Below are positions 9,134 through 17,715 of a DNA stretch of 64,000 bases, one piece after another; the first letter of the stretch is position 1; the number at the start of each line of letters is the position of its first letter. Source of the stretch: Geomonas subterranea (GTDB taxonomy: Bacteria > Desulfobacterota > Desulfuromonadia > Geobacterales > Geobacteraceae); the NCBI RefSeq assembly GCF_019063845.1, contig NZ_CP077683.1, positions 2,604,001 through 2,668,000 of the forward strand, written 5' to 3'. The notes under the pieces were generated by a model. The model was not told where the DNA came from and searched no databases. It saw nothing but the letters and a program-made list of their open reading frames with translations. Made by a program: the position numbers and the translations under genes.

Positions 9134-9173
9134 GTCTGCGGCAACGGTCAACATAACCATCCAAAGAACGAGC

Positions 9174-9206
9174 AAAGGGGGAGGCCGTTACGGCCTCCCC
9201 CTCTTT
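9174..9206 (+). terminator. Intrinsic terminator of the mntH-usp unit
   Basis: 12-bp stem AGGGGGAGGCCG / CGGCCTCCCCCT with TTA loop, then CTTTC. Confidence 0.85.
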
Positions 9207-9255
9207 CGTTGCCCGTGACGGCGGGCGTTCATCCTGTCTCTCTTACCGCGTAATT

Positions 9256-9378
9256 CTATTTCCGTCCCGATCCCTTGCACATGGTGCAGGGAACTTCCTC
9301 AACGTCGTATCCTGACTGACGGGAAGCCGCCATGATTTTTCCTTTCCCGTTGCATTTGGGGCATCTCGATCCAAGCAT
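9256..9378 (-). CDS. 40-residue protein with two CxxCxGxG zinc knuckles
   Basis: Tiny gene starting at ATG 9378 behind a near-perfect AAGGAGGT. The product starts MLGSRCPKCNGKGKIM and ends CTMCKGSGRK. The two CxxCxGxG motifs, about 22 residues apart, are the half-sites of the DnaJ cysteine-rich domain, so four Cys could bind one zinc. It is not attached to any J domain. The strong ribosome site and complete motif pair argue that it is real. Possible roles are a free-standing zinc ribbon or a chaperone/RNA accessory; function unknown. Confidence 0.75.
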   Translation of the reverse strand: MLGSRCPKCNGKGKIMAASRQSGYDVEEVPCTMCKGSGRK

Positions 9379-9524
9379 CGCTTACCTCCTTTGACAGCAG
9401 CTATCTTCTTCTGTGACAACAATTCTATCAAAAAAGCGTAGAATAAAGTAGCTGCAACTCTACCGGCACTGTGAGGTCAATGAGACACAGTGGCTATGAC
9501 TTTTCCATCAGGGAGGTGATCATC

Positions 9525-9713
9525 ATGGCATGCAACAAAGAAGGGCACAGCGAGCACATCTGCGCCCTTACCGCGAGAGGGGAGATCGACAAGGTTCACC
9601 AACTCACGCTGCACCCCACCGTCGAATGCGGCAACTGCGGCGCGAAGGCCAAGGAGATCGATGCGGTGTGCGACCCGATACAGCTCCCCGAGGCGGGGTG
9701 GCTGGGGGACTGA
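9525..9713 (+). CDS. Small conserved-looking Cys protein, unknown
   Basis: 62 residues beginning MACNKEGHSEHICAL with a central CGNCGAKAKEI and VCDPIQL near the end. ATG at 9525 follows GGGAGGTGATC. Five Cys, including one CxxC, suggest metal binding. No known domain recognised. It is divergently oriented from the 40-residue zinc-knuckle gene, 146 bp away, and followed by a strong terminator, so it is a single-gene unit. Confidence 0.7.
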   Translation: MACNKEGHSEHICALTARGEIDKVHQLTLHPTVECGNCGAKAKEIDAVCDPIQLPEAGWLGD

Positions 9714-9730
9714 AGAGCAGATAAACAAGA

Positions 9731-9765
9731 AGTGGGAAAGGCCGCGTGCCTTTCCCACTCTTTTT
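9731..9765 (+). terminator. Intrinsic terminator of the 62-residue gene
   Basis: Perfect 12-bp stem AGTGGGAAAGGC / GCCTTTCCCACT, 5-nt loop, then CTTTTT. Confidence 0.92.
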
Positions 9766-9932
9766 CCATTCCGGTGCGTCCGCCGCACCTCTGTTTTTGT
9801 GTGTTCCCGTGCAGAGTGCTTCATGCCGGTTATAGCTGTCACACCAGCTTCATCTGCTGTTTCAGCACCTATCCCTAAACATAAGCTTTCTTCTTCTAAT
9901 TCTCCGGATCCGTCCGCACCATCGCTCGGGAA

Positions 9933-11360
9933 TTACCTGCCGCTGCGCCGGGCGGCGTGGTTGCCGGGACGCTGCGCCCCGCTGCGCTGCCCTTCCCCCG
10001 CGCCGTGGCCGGCCGGGTGGCTGCCACCCTGGCGCTGCCCTGCCTGGTTGCGGTTGCCGCCGGGACCGCGAGAGGGACCGGAGTTGTTGCGGCTGCCGGG
10101 CTGCGACGGCTTACCGCCCGCGCCCTGGGCGGCCTTGGCCTCGGCGGGCTTCGCCTTGCCCTGTGCCGGAGCGGCCTGCTTCCTGCGCTGCGGCTCGCGG
10201 GGCGGACGGGCGAACTCCACCTCTTTCTTCGGCGCAGGCACGGTATAGTCGAACCCTTCCACCCGGCGCCGCTCGATCTTGGCGCCGAGCACGCGCTCGA
10301 TGCTGCGCACCATCGCCTCGTCCTCGCCGGTCACCATGGTGAAGGCGTCGCCGGTCTTGGCGGCGCGCCCGGTGCGGCCGATGCGGTGCGTGTACGCCTC
10401 AGGGGTGTCGGGAATGTCGTAGTTGATGACGTGCGAGATCAGGGAGACGTCAATGCCGCGGGCGGCGATGTCGGTCGCCACCATGATCTGGTAGGTGCCG
10501 TCCCTGAAGCCGTCCAGCGCCGCCTGCCTGCGGTTCTGGGACAGGTTCCCCTGCAGCGAGGTGGCCTTGTACCCCCCCTTTTCAAGCTGCTCCCCCACCC
10601 TTTTGGCGCGGTGCTTGGTCTTGGTGAAGATCAGCACGCTCTCGGTGTCGGTGTGCTTCAAAAGCTCGAAGAGGAGCGGGGTCTTCAGGTGCTGCCCCAC
10701 CGGGTAGAGCGCGTGGGAGACGGTCGCCGCGGGGGCGGTGCGGCTCACCTGCACGGTGACCGGACGGCACAGGATCTCGTGCGCCAGCCGGCGGATGTCG
10801 TCAGGCATGGTGGCGGAGAACATGAGGTTCTGCCGCTTGCCGGGGAGCGCGCGCAGGATCTTTCTCACATCGGGGAGAAAGCCCATGTCGAACATCTGGT
10901 CCGCCTCGTCCAAAACCAGGACCTCGACGCCGGAAAGATCGACGGTCCCCTGGGAGATGTGGTCCAGAAGGCGCCCCGGGCAGGCGACCACGATATCGGC
11001 CCCTTCTTTGAGCCTCTTGATCTGGGTGTTGATGTTGACGCCGCCGTAGACGGTGATGCATTTCAACCGGGTCTGCTGGGCCAGCGCGTTGAGCGATTCG
11101 TTGATCTGCTCGGCCAGTTCCCGGGTGGGTGCGAGTACGAGACCGCGCACCTTGCCGCGAGTCCCCTCCACCAGGCGGTGCAGCAAGGGAAGGCCGAAGG
11201 CGGCGGTCTTGCCGGTGCCGGTCTGGGCCAGCCCCAGCACGTCCTGCCCCGCTATCACGGAGGGAATGGCCTGAATCTGGATGGGGGTCGGGGTCTGGTA
11301 CCCCACGGCCACTACGCCGGCCTGGACCTTGGGGTGCAAGTTAAACTGTTCGAAATCCAC
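9933..11360 (-). CDS. rhlE: DEAD-box RNA helicase, RhlE type
   Basis: 475-residue ATP-dependent RNA helicase. Motifs in order: Q motif (GYQTPTPIQIQAIP), I AQTGTGKT, Ia PTRELA, a CPGR variant of the TPGR motif, II DEADQMFDMGF, III SAT, IV-V IMVATDIAARGIDV, VI HRIGRTGRA. The last ~100 residues are low-complexity Gly/Arg/Gln/Pro, typical RNA-binding tails. The GTG at 11360 is chosen for AGGAG six bases upstream. A terminator-like hairpin lies ~31 bases before the start. Likely role in ribosome assembly or cold adaptation. Confidence 0.93.
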   Translation of the reverse strand: MDFEQFNLHPKVQAGVVAVGYQTPTPIQIQAIPSVIAGQDVLGLAQTGTGKTAAFGLPLLHRLVEGTRGKVRGLVLAPTRELAEQINESLNALAQQTRLKCITVYGGVNINTQIKRLKEGADIVVACPGRLLDHISQGTVDLSGVEVLVLDEADQMFDMGFLPDVRKILRALPGKRQNLMFSATMPDDIRRLAHEILCRPVTVQVSRTAPAATVSHALYPVGQHLKTPLLFELLKHTDTESVLIFTKTKHRAKRVGEQLEKGGYKATSLQGNLSQNRRQAALDGFRDGTYQIMVATDIAARGIDVSLISHVINYDIPDTPEAYTHRIGRTGRAAKTGDAFTMVTGEDEAMVRSIERVLGAKIERRRVEGFDYTVPAPKKEVEFARPPREPQRRKQAAPAQGKAKPAEAKAAQGAGGKPSQPGSRNNSGPSRGPGGNRNQAGQRQGGSHPAGHGAGEGQRSGAQRPGNHAARRSGR

Positions 11361-11390
11361 TGGTACTCCTGTTTCTTGGTGTGACGCCAC

Positions 11391-11424
11391 AAAAAACCCC
11401 AGAAGCCTGAAAGGCCCATGGGGT
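11391..11424 (-). promoter_or_regulatory. Terminator-like hairpin in the rhlE leader (possible attenuator)
   Basis: On the minus strand CCCCA-TG-GGCCT, TTC loop, AGGCT-TC-TGGGG, followed directly by six T. It ends about 31 bases before the GTG start and has no gene upstream for which it would be the natural terminator. Confidence 0.55.
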
Positions 11425-11625
11425 CCGTGACTCATTAGATGCAGGACTATAACATGAAACGGGAGAAAAGAGGGGTCAAATTTATCTAATGCTGAGCGTT
11501 GCCGCCGGAAAGGCTTCCCCCTCCCGCCCCTGCCCCTCCGGGAGAAGGAGGAGAGCCCGGAAATTCAGACGCGGGAGGAGGTTGCCAGCTGTCGGATGGG
11601 TGACGGTCCCATCCTTTTTCCAGCA

Positions 11626-12210
11626 TCAGTGACGGTCCCTGTCCCCCCGGTGATCATCCCTGCGATCATCCCTGCGATCATCCCTGTACCCGTTGCGGTA
11701 CGCGTCGCGGTAGTAATCCCTGCGTTCGCCCCAGCGTCCGTCGCGGCGCTCGGCGACCGGGCGGTACCAGTTGCCGCGGTAGCGCTCGCGGTCGCTCAGG
11801 TAGGTGCGGTATTCGTGATCACGGTAGTAACGGATCTGCTCGTAGCGGTGCTGGTGCAGGCCGTACGGGAGCCGGCGCGGGGCCACGTAGGTCCACGGTC
11901 CGCGGTAGCTGTTGGCCATGTACCAGTACCCGTCCCGGTTCTGGTAGTAGCAGTTGTCCATGTACACCACGTCGTAGGGGAGCCCCACCGAGACGTAGAA
12001 CCCAAGGGCGGGCGAGTAGATGAAGCTTGGCGGCTCGGCGTAGGCGACCGGGGCCGGAGGAGCCGGGTATGCGACCGGTGCCGGGTACACGACCGGTGCC
12101 GGGGCCACGGCGACCGGCACCCCGATGTTGACGCTGAAGTCCACCCTTGCCTGGGCCGTGGCGGCCGCGGCAAGCACGATAACGAATGCCAGTGCGATGA
12201 GCTTTTTCAT
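11626..12210 (-). CDS. Secreted Tyr/Arg-rich protein of unknown function
   Basis: 194 residues. Signal peptide 1-21 (AQA cleavage). Then a Pro/Ala/Val segment (PAPVVYPAPVAYPAPP), a Tyr-rich core (YYQNRDGYWYMANSYRGPW), and a strongly charged C-terminal tail with repeats DDRRDDRRDDHRGDRDRH. Similar YXXWxxxxYRGPW proteins in proteobacteria are periplasmic or outer-membrane and of unknown role. It is divergent from a BaeSR-like two-component system, making it a plausible regulon member. The tail is encoded by a 12-bp tandem repeat at 11652-11687. Confidence 0.75.
   Translation of the reverse strand: MKKLIALAFVIVLAAAATAQARVDFSVNIGVPVAVAPAPVVYPAPVAYPAPPAPVAYAEPPSFIYSPALGFYVSVGLPYDVVYMDNCYYQNRDGYWYMANSYRGPWTYVAPRRLPYGLHQHRYEQIRYYRDHEYRTYLSDRERYRGNWYRPVAERRDGRWGERRDYYRDAYRNGYRDDRRDDRRDDHRGDRDRH
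11652..11687. repeat. 12-bp tandem repeat inside coding sequence
   Basis: Three in-frame copies of GATCATCCCTGC (minus strand codes Arg-Asp-Asp/Arg units) at the 3' end of the Tyr/Arg-rich gene. Unit length is a multiple of three, so slippage would change protein length without a frameshift. Confidence 0.8.
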
Positions 12211-12449
12211 GATCTTCTCCTTGCGGCCTTAGCCGTCTTGCTTCCTGCTGACTGTTCCTCTGTTTGCCGTTGGCTGCGGTCGCATCTTCGCGACCGGGTT
12301 CATTCATTCTTTGAGGTCCAAGCTAACAGCACAATAAGGAACAATTGTGGAGCAAATGTGGAATTTGGATCTGCGCCAAAGATGCAATGGCACATTGCCG
12401 GCAACTATGTTAATAACAAAGCTGTACGCTGACTTAAACGGTGGATCAC

Positions 12450-13898
12450 ATGAAGTTAAAGATCAAATACAGGCTTTTGTTCACCATGCTCGCGGCAACC
12501 GGCGTGGTGGTTGTCTCCATGTTCCTCATCATGCAGTGGAGCGTGGGGCACGGCTTTTTGGCCTACGTGAACACCATGGAGAAGGACCGCCTGCTGCGGC
12601 TGGCCCACGTGCTGGAGCAGTCCTACAGCCGCAACGGGAGCTGGGACTTCCTGCGGCAGGAGCCGTCCACCTGGCCCGAGATGGTCGCCGCCACGCGGGA
12701 AGGGCGCGAGGGTGGCGACAACGACGCCGCGCAGCGCAGGATGGGTCGGCGCGGCTTCCCCAACCTCAGCAGCCAGGGACAGCCCCCCCCGCCCCGTTTC
12801 GCCTTCCGTTTCGAGGGGCGCGTGGTGCTGCTCGACGCGGGCAAGCGCCCCGTCCAGGGGATCCCGGGGAACCTGGACACGGCGCAGGTCAGGAAACTCA
12901 CCAGCGACGGCGAGGTGGTCGGGTACCTGGCGCTCCGCCCGCGACAGCGGCTCACCGACACCTACCAGCTCCTCTTCGTGCAACAGCAAAAGCTCACCAT
13001 GGGGCTGGTGGCGATCGTGATGCTGCTCGTGTCGGCGGCGCTCTCGCTCCCCTTGGCGCACCGCCTGGTCGAGCCGATCAAGAGGCTCGCCGCCTCCATG
13101 CACCGGCTCGCCTCGGGCGAGTACGAAACCAGGGTCCCGGTCGGAAGCAACGATGAGCTCGGGCAGCTGGCCCGCGACTTTAACACCCTGGCGCTCTCCC
13201 TGGAGAACAACGAGCGCGCGCGGCGGCGCTACCTGGCCGACATCTCCCACGAACTGCGCACGCCGCTCTCCATCCTGCGCGGCGAGATCGAGGCGCTGCA
13301 GGACGGGGTGCGCCCCATGGGGCCCGAGTCGATGCGTTCGCTGCACGCCGAGGTGATGCATCTGAGCCGGCTGGTGGAAGACCTGTACCAGATCTCCATG
13401 TCCGACATCGGCGCGCTCAACTACCGGAAGGAACTGATCGACCTGACCGAGCTCATCGAGGACACCCTGGAGCCGTTCGCCGCCAGGTTCAGCCAGAAGA
13501 ACATCACGCTGCGGCAGCGACTACCCGACGAAGATCTCACCGTCTTCGCCGATGGTGTTCGCCTGAACCAGCTTTTCAGCAACCTTTTGGACAACTCGCT
13601 CAAGTACACGGACCAGGGGGGCGAGCTGTCGGTGCGGCTCGCGCGCGAGGGGGGCCGGGCCGTGGCGGAGTTCGCCGACTCGGCGCCGGGGGTGAAACCC
13701 GAGGAGCTGCCCCAGCTCTTCGACCGGCTGTTCCGCGTGGAAAACTCCAGGAACCGGGCCCTTGGCGGCGCCGGGCTTGGCCTCGCCATCTGCAAGAACA
13801 TCGTTGAGGCGCACGAAGGGACCATCGTGGCGCTCCCCTCCCCGAAGGGGGGGGTGCTGATCAGGATAGAACTGCCGCTTACCGGGAGCAGGACATGA
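12450..13898 (+). CDS. Sensor histidine kinase, BaeS-like
   Basis: 482-residue inner-membrane kinase. TM1 ~9-29, periplasmic domain ~30-170 with a Gly/Pro/Arg-rich loop, TM2 ~180-202, HAMP ~203-255, HisKA with phospho-His in ADISHELRTPLS, HATPase with N box FSNLLDNSLKYT, D-box FADSAPGV and G box GAGLGLAICKNI. BaeS kinases sense envelope damage. ATG 12450 is preferred over GTG 12441. It overlaps the response regulator gene by 4 bases (ATGA). The divergent secreted protein may be a target. Confidence 0.92.
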   Translation: MKLKIKYRLLFTMLAATGVVVVSMFLIMQWSVGHGFLAYVNTMEKDRLLRLAHVLEQSYSRNGSWDFLRQEPSTWPEMVAATREGREGGDNDAAQRRMGRRGFPNLSSQGQPPPPRFAFRFEGRVVLLDAGKRPVQGIPGNLDTAQVRKLTSDGEVVGYLALRPRQRLTDTYQLLFVQQQKLTMGLVAIVMLLVSAALSLPLAHRLVEPIKRLAASMHRLASGEYETRVPVGSNDELGQLARDFNTLALSLENNERARRRYLADISHELRTPLSILRGEIEALQDGVRPMGPESMRSLHAEVMHLSRLVEDLYQISMSDIGALNYRKELIDLTELIEDTLEPFAARFSQKNITLRQRLPDEDLTVFADGVRLNQLFSNLLDNSLKYTDQGGELSVRLAREGGRAVAEFADSAPGVKPEELPQLFDRLFRVENSRNRALGGAGLGLAICKNIVEAHEGTIVALPSPKGGVLIRIELPLTGSRT

Positions 13899-14575
13899 CA
13901 CAGACCATCATGATCGTAGAGGACGAGGAAAAACTGGCGAGCCTTCTGGGTGATTACCTGAAGCAGTCCGGATTCGAAACCGAGTGGATCGCAAACGGCA
14001 CCGAGGTGGTGCCGCGGGTGCGGGAGAAGCAGCCCGATCTCATGCTGCTCGACCTGATGCTCCCCGGGCGCGACGGCCTGGAGATCTGCAAGGAGATACG
14101 CACCTTCTCGAAGCTCCCCATCATCATGATCACCGCCCGCGTGGAGGAGATCGACCGGCTGCTCGGCCTGGAGCTTGGGGCCGACGACTACGTCTGCAAG
14201 CCCTTCAGCCCCCGGGAGGTGGTGGCCCGGGTGAAAACCGTGCTGCGCCGCAGCGTGGAACAGCCGGCGCCGTCGGCCGGCGGCCTCACCCTGGACCAGG
14301 ACCGCTACTCCGCGCAATGGCAGGGGCACGACCTCGACCTCACCGTGGTCGAATTCAAGCTTTTGCACTTTCTCTACCAGACCCCCGGGCGCATCTATTC
14401 CAGGACGCAGCTCATGGACCGGATCTACCCGGACCAGCGCATCGTGAGCGACCGGACCATCGACAGCCACATCAAGAAGCTGCGCAAGAAGATCTCCGCC
14501 GTGGCCCCCGACCAGGAGCTCATCCACTCCATCTACGGCGCGGGCTACAAGTACGAGCCCCCCAGCCACAACTGA
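13895..14575 (+). CDS. OmpR-family response regulator, BaeR-like
   Basis: 226 residues: receiver domain 1-120 with acidic pair in IVEDEEKL, phospho-Asp in LLDLMLPGRDG, Thr/Lys switch residues in IMITAR and VCKPFSP; winged-helix DNA-binding domain 130-226 ending DRTIDSHIKKLRKK and GAGYKYEP. Starts inside the kinase stop codon, so the pair is translationally coupled and cognate. Confidence 0.95.
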   Translation: MTQTIMIVEDEEKLASLLGDYLKQSGFETEWIANGTEVVPRVREKQPDLMLLDLMLPGRDGLEICKEIRTFSKLPIIMITARVEEIDRLLGLELGADDYVCKPFSPREVVARVKTVLRRSVEQPAPSAGGLTLDQDRYSAQWQGHDLDLTVVEFKLLHFLYQTPGRIYSRTQLMDRIYPDQRIVSDRTIDSHIKKLRKKISAVAPDQELIHSIYGAGYKYEPPSHN

Positions 14576-14912
14576 GATCAGCGGCGTTCACTGTCATCGT
14601 TTCTGACCTTCCCCCTGTTCCTCTCTCAAAGCCAATCCGCCAGACACTCTTGACTGGATCTGTGCCTGGGCGTGCATCAGTACGCTTGGGCCGTTTCCCT
14701 CTTTGTCAAATCTTTACTTAAGAAAAACCCACCACCGCCGATATCCACATTAGCACATGGAAAATGCGAATACGGTCTTACCCACCAGCACACGCCCCGC
14801 GGGAGTTTTGGAAAGCAGCATTTCCAACATGACCATACTGTGAGTGCAACCGTGGTCGATACGTGATTTAGCGTACAGTCAAAGATAGGCGTTCAGCCTA
14901 AGGAGGATAAAA
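14576..14912. other. Intergenic region ahead of the chemoreceptor gene
   Basis: 337 bases without a credible gene. Holds a candidate sigma-28 promoter (14718-14744) and the strong AGGAGG of the downstream gene at 14901. No clear terminator for the response-regulator gene was seen. Confidence 0.6.
14718..14744 (+). promoter_or_regulatory. Candidate sigma-28 (FliA) promoter of the MCP gene
   Basis: TTAA, 15-base spacer, GCCGATAT against the FliA consensus TAAA-N15-GCCGATAA: 3/4 and 7/8 matches at the right spacing, about 170 bases before a chemotaxis gene. Confidence 0.55.
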
Positions 14913-16601
14913 ATGCTAATGAACATGAAGATTGGTACCAGGTTGATGCTCAGTTTCGGGCTCGTATTGCTGCTGCTGATAGCTGTGGCCGGAACAGGTT
15001 ACTGGGGAGTCAAGGAAGGGGAGAACACGATTGACCACATGCTCGAAACGGAGGGGAGGCTTTCGGAGCACTCGTCGCGGGCAAGGGCCAACATCCTGGG
15101 TATGAGGCGGTACGAGAAGGATATTTTCCTCAACATAAACGATCAAGGAAAGGTCGCTGAATACTACGGGAAATGGACGGAGGAGGCAAATAAGACCACG
15201 GAGCGCGTCGCGGACCTGGAAAAGGCCGCCGTACATCAAGATGACAAGGAAGACATAAAGACCATCAAGGACAACATGCAGGGCTATAAAGCCGGGTTCA
15301 GCAAACTCGTCGCTGCCATTCAGAGCGGTCGCATCAAAACTCCAGGTGAGGCGAATAGCGCCATGGCGGAGTTCAAGGGCGAGACCCACAAAATGGAGGA
15401 AACCGCCGTCAAGCTGTCACAGGAAGCAACCAAGGCGATGCATGATGCAAAAACGGTCATCGACCGCGCCACCGCCAAGGTGGAAAAGTTGCTGCTCGGG
15501 GCAACGCTGCTGGCGGTGCTGCTCTGCGTTTTTCTGAGCGTCATGGTGACCCGCAGCATAAAAAGGCCGCTGCAAAGGGGAGTTGAGACTGCGGATCGGC
15601 TGGCAGCAGGGGATCTAGCCTTCGAAATCGGAGCGACATCCAAGGATGAGACGGGCCTGCTACTGGCCGCAATGGAAAAGATGCTGAACAAGCTTAAAGA
15701 GGTGGTAACCGAGGTGAAGGCCGCCAGCGACTACGTGGCGCAGGGAAGCCAGGAGCTATCCTCCAGCTCCGAGGAGATGTCGCAGGGGGCAAGCGAGCAG
15801 GCGGCAGCAGCCGAGGAAGCCTCATCCAGCATGGAGCAGATGACCTCCAACATCCGTCAGAACGCCGACAATGCGATCCAGACGGAAAAGATCGCGGTCA
15901 AGTCGGCCGACGACGCCAAAGAAGGAGGCAAGGCGGTACTGGAGACCGTCCACGCCATGAAGGAGATAGCCAGCAAGATCAACATCATCGAGGAGATCGC
16001 GCGCCAGACCAACCTCCTGGCCCTGAACGCCGCCATCGAGGCTGCCCGCGCCGGCGAGCACGGCAAAGGTTTCGCAGTGGTTGCAAGCGAGGTGAGGAAG
16101 CTCGCGGAGCGGAGCCAAAAGGCCGCCGGCGAGATTTCTGAGCTCTCCGCCAACAGCGTGAACATCGCCGAGAAGGCGGGCGAGCTGCTGGCCAAGATGG
16201 TCCCGGACATCCAGAAGACCGCTGAGCTGGTCCAGGAGATCAGCGCAGCCAGCCGCGAACAGGACACCGGCGCCGAACAGATCAACAAGGCGATCCAGCA
16301 GCTCGACCAGGTCATCCAGCAAAACGCCAGCGCCTCCGAGGAGATGTCCTCCACCGCCGAGGAGCTCGCCTCGCAGGCCGAGCAGTTGCAGAGCACCATC
16401 GCCTTCTTCAAGATCGGGGACGATGGGAGGATCAGGTCCAAAGCGGTCAGGTCCGCGAAACCGGCGGGGAAACCCGGCTCCAAGCAGATGACCGCGGCCA
16501 AAGCGGCGGCTCATAGCGGCGCGGCGCACAACGGCGCGGCTCATCTGGGCAAGGCCGTCGGCGCCGACCTGGAGATGGACGAGGAGTTCGAGCGCTTCTA
16601 A
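14913..16601 (+). CDS. Methyl-accepting chemotaxis protein
   Basis: 562-residue membrane chemoreceptor. TM1 ~9-30, periplasmic four-helix-bundle-like domain ~31-187, TM2 ~188-210, HAMP ~211-265, long coiled-coil signalling domain with hairpin tip [20 protein letters not shown] and [18 protein letters not shown]. The Ala/Lys-rich tail ends DEEFERF, a possible tether for adaptation enzymes. AGGAGG lies six bases before ATG. Single-gene unit with an upstream sigma-28-like promoter and downstream terminator. Ligand unknown. Confidence 0.95.
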   Translation: MLMNMKIGTRLMLSFGLVLLLLIAVAGTGYWGVKEGENTIDHMLETEGRLSEHSSRARANILGMRRYEKDIFLNINDQGKVAEYYGKWTEEANKTTERVADLEKAAVHQDDKEDIKTIKDNMQGYKAGFSKLVAAIQSGRIKTPGEANSAMAEFKGETHKMEETAVKLSQEATKAMHDAKTVIDRATAKVEKLLLGATLLAVLLCVFLSVMVTRSIKRPLQRGVETADRLAAGDLAFEIGATSKDETGLLLAAMEKMLNKLKEVVTEVKAASDYVAQGSQELSSSSEEMSQGASEQAAAAEEASSSMEQMTSNIRQNADNAIQTEKIAVKSADDAKEGGKAVLETVHAMKEIASKINIIEEIARQTNLLALNAAIEAARAGEHGKGFAVVASEVRKLAERSQKAAGEISELSANSVNIAEKAGELLAKMVPDIQKTAELVQEISAASREQDTGAEQINKAIQQLDQVIQQNASASEEMSSTAEELASQAEQLQSTIAFFKIGDDGRIRSKAVRSAKPAGKPGSKQMTAAKAAAHSGAAHNGAAHLGKAVGADLEMDEEFERF

Positions 16602-16621
16602 GAATCATTCCGACTCGACAA

Positions 16622-16677
16622 AAAAAGCCGGGTGCCCGGGTGACCATCATGGTCGCCCGCGGCACCCGGCTTTTTCG
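16622..16677. terminator. Bidirectional intrinsic terminator
   Basis: Stem AAAAAGCCGGGTGCC / GGCACCCGGCTTTTT around a second inner hairpin; lies between the convergent MCP and 16699 genes. Confidence 0.9.
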
Positions 16678-16698
16678 TTGTCTAAAACCTGTCTTTAC

Positions 16699-17007
16699 TT
16701 ACAGGAGCTCAACCTTGCTCGCCCTGACGATGAGCAGCGCCTGCCGGAAGTCGGCCGTCAACTGCAGCCGGTACTTTCTCCACCAGGCGCGGTCCAGCTC
16801 CTTGGTCATCACCTCGTAGATGACGATGTCATCGTGGACCGTGGTTTCCTTGGTCTCCTTCCACAGCCCCCGCGCTGGAGAACGCATATACGTGGTGATG
16901 CCGCCAAAGCGCTCCGACAGCCCGTCGCGCACCTTTAAAAACTCGTCCTGGGTGAACTGGTTCCCGTCGTTGTCGTAGAGCGGCAGCAGGATCTGGATCA
17001 GGTGCAT
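16699..17007 (-). CDS. Small protein of unknown function, coupled to CBS-ACT gene
   Basis: 102 residues starting MHLIQILLPLYDNDG; ATG at 17007 follows GGGGGAG. Central segment GLSERFGGITTYMRSPARG, then DDIVIYEVMT and a basic C-terminal helix RKYRLQLTADFRQ. The strand/helix order suggests a small alpha-beta barrel, but no family motif is certain. It sits 16 bp after the CBS-ACT gene on the same strand, so the two are one transcription unit. Function unknown. Confidence 0.72.
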   Translation of the reverse strand: MHLIQILLPLYDNDGNQFTQDEFLKVRDGLSERFGGITTYMRSPARGLWKETKETTVHDDIVIYEVMTKELDRAWWRKYRLQLTADFRQALLIVRASKVELL

Positions 17008-17023
17008 GTCAACTCCCCCGCAG

Positions 17024-17677
17024 TTAAGAGGTCTCGCGCACGTCCATGATCTCGCGCACGTGCGGCCGGATCGCCTCCACCAGCTTCTCCTTGGGCACCC
17101 CCTGCACCTTGAAGGTGTTGACCCAGGTGTCGGCCTTGTCGCCGTCCACCTCGCTGAAGCCAAGCCCCACGATGTTGCCGCCCGCCTCGTAAATGGTCTT
17201 GGTGACGTCGGCGAGGGTCCCCTTGGCGCCGGTGGTGGCGACGGTGAGGCGTACCCCCTGGCGGCGGCCGCCCAAAAGCTCGAGCAGGATGTTGAATAGG
17301 TCGGACTCGGTGATGATGCCCACCAGTTTGCCCGCGTTCACTACCGGCAGGCCGCCGATCCTGCGGTCCACCATGATGCGGGCCGCCTCCTCGAGCGGGG
17401 TGTCCTCGGAGACGGTGATGACGTCTTTCGCCATGCACTTCTCCACGGTGAGCTTGGCCAGGAGGTCATGGATCTCCCAGATGGCCAGCGAGGTCGCCGG
17501 AGACGGGGAGGCCTGGAGCAGGTCGCGGTCTGAGACGATGCCCACCAGCTGCCCGGAGCGGTCCACCACGGGAAGGCGCCGGATCTTCTTCTCGCTCATC
17601 AGACGCAACGCCTCGGTCACCGAGATGTCGGGAATGATGGTTATCGGGTTTTGAGTCATCCTGTCTCGTACAAGCAT
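17024..17677 (-). CDS. CBS-CBS-ACT domain protein (AcuB-like)
   Basis: 217-residue cytoplasmic regulatory protein. CBS pair at 1-135 (VRDRMTQNPITIIPDISVTEA ... RRLPVVDRSGQLVGIVSDRDLL; CMAKDVITVSEDTPLEEAA ... GGLPVVNAGKLVGIITESDL) binds adenine nucleotides in this family. An ACT domain at ~143-210 (RLTVATTGAKGTLADVTKTIYEAGGNIV) would bind a small ligand. It starts at the ATG at 17677. AcuB-like proteins are linked to acetate metabolism by name only; a direct role here is unproven. Confidence 0.9.
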   Translation of the reverse strand: MLVRDRMTQNPITIIPDISVTEALRLMSEKKIRRLPVVDRSGQLVGIVSDRDLLQASPSPATSLAIWEIHDLLAKLTVEKCMAKDVITVSEDTPLEEAARIMVDRRIGGLPVVNAGKLVGIITESDLFNILLELLGGRRQGVRLTVATTGAKGTLADVTKTIYEAGGNIVGLGFSEVDGDKADTWVNTFKVQGVPKEKLVEAIRPHVREIMDVRETS

Positions 17678-17715
17678 TGTGGCACCCTCCTAGTTTTGTT
17701 GTGCTGCAGCCGGCG

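Noticed and set aside
11641-11700. Regular short repeats that could be read as a CRISPR fragment
   Set aside because: Unit is 12 bp without spacers and lies in frame inside a secreted protein gene.
14576-14912. Possible GEMM/cyclic-di-GMP riboswitch ahead of the chemoreceptor, common in Geobacter
   Set aside because: The conserved core sequences of the class were not found; only a promoter-like motif is supported.
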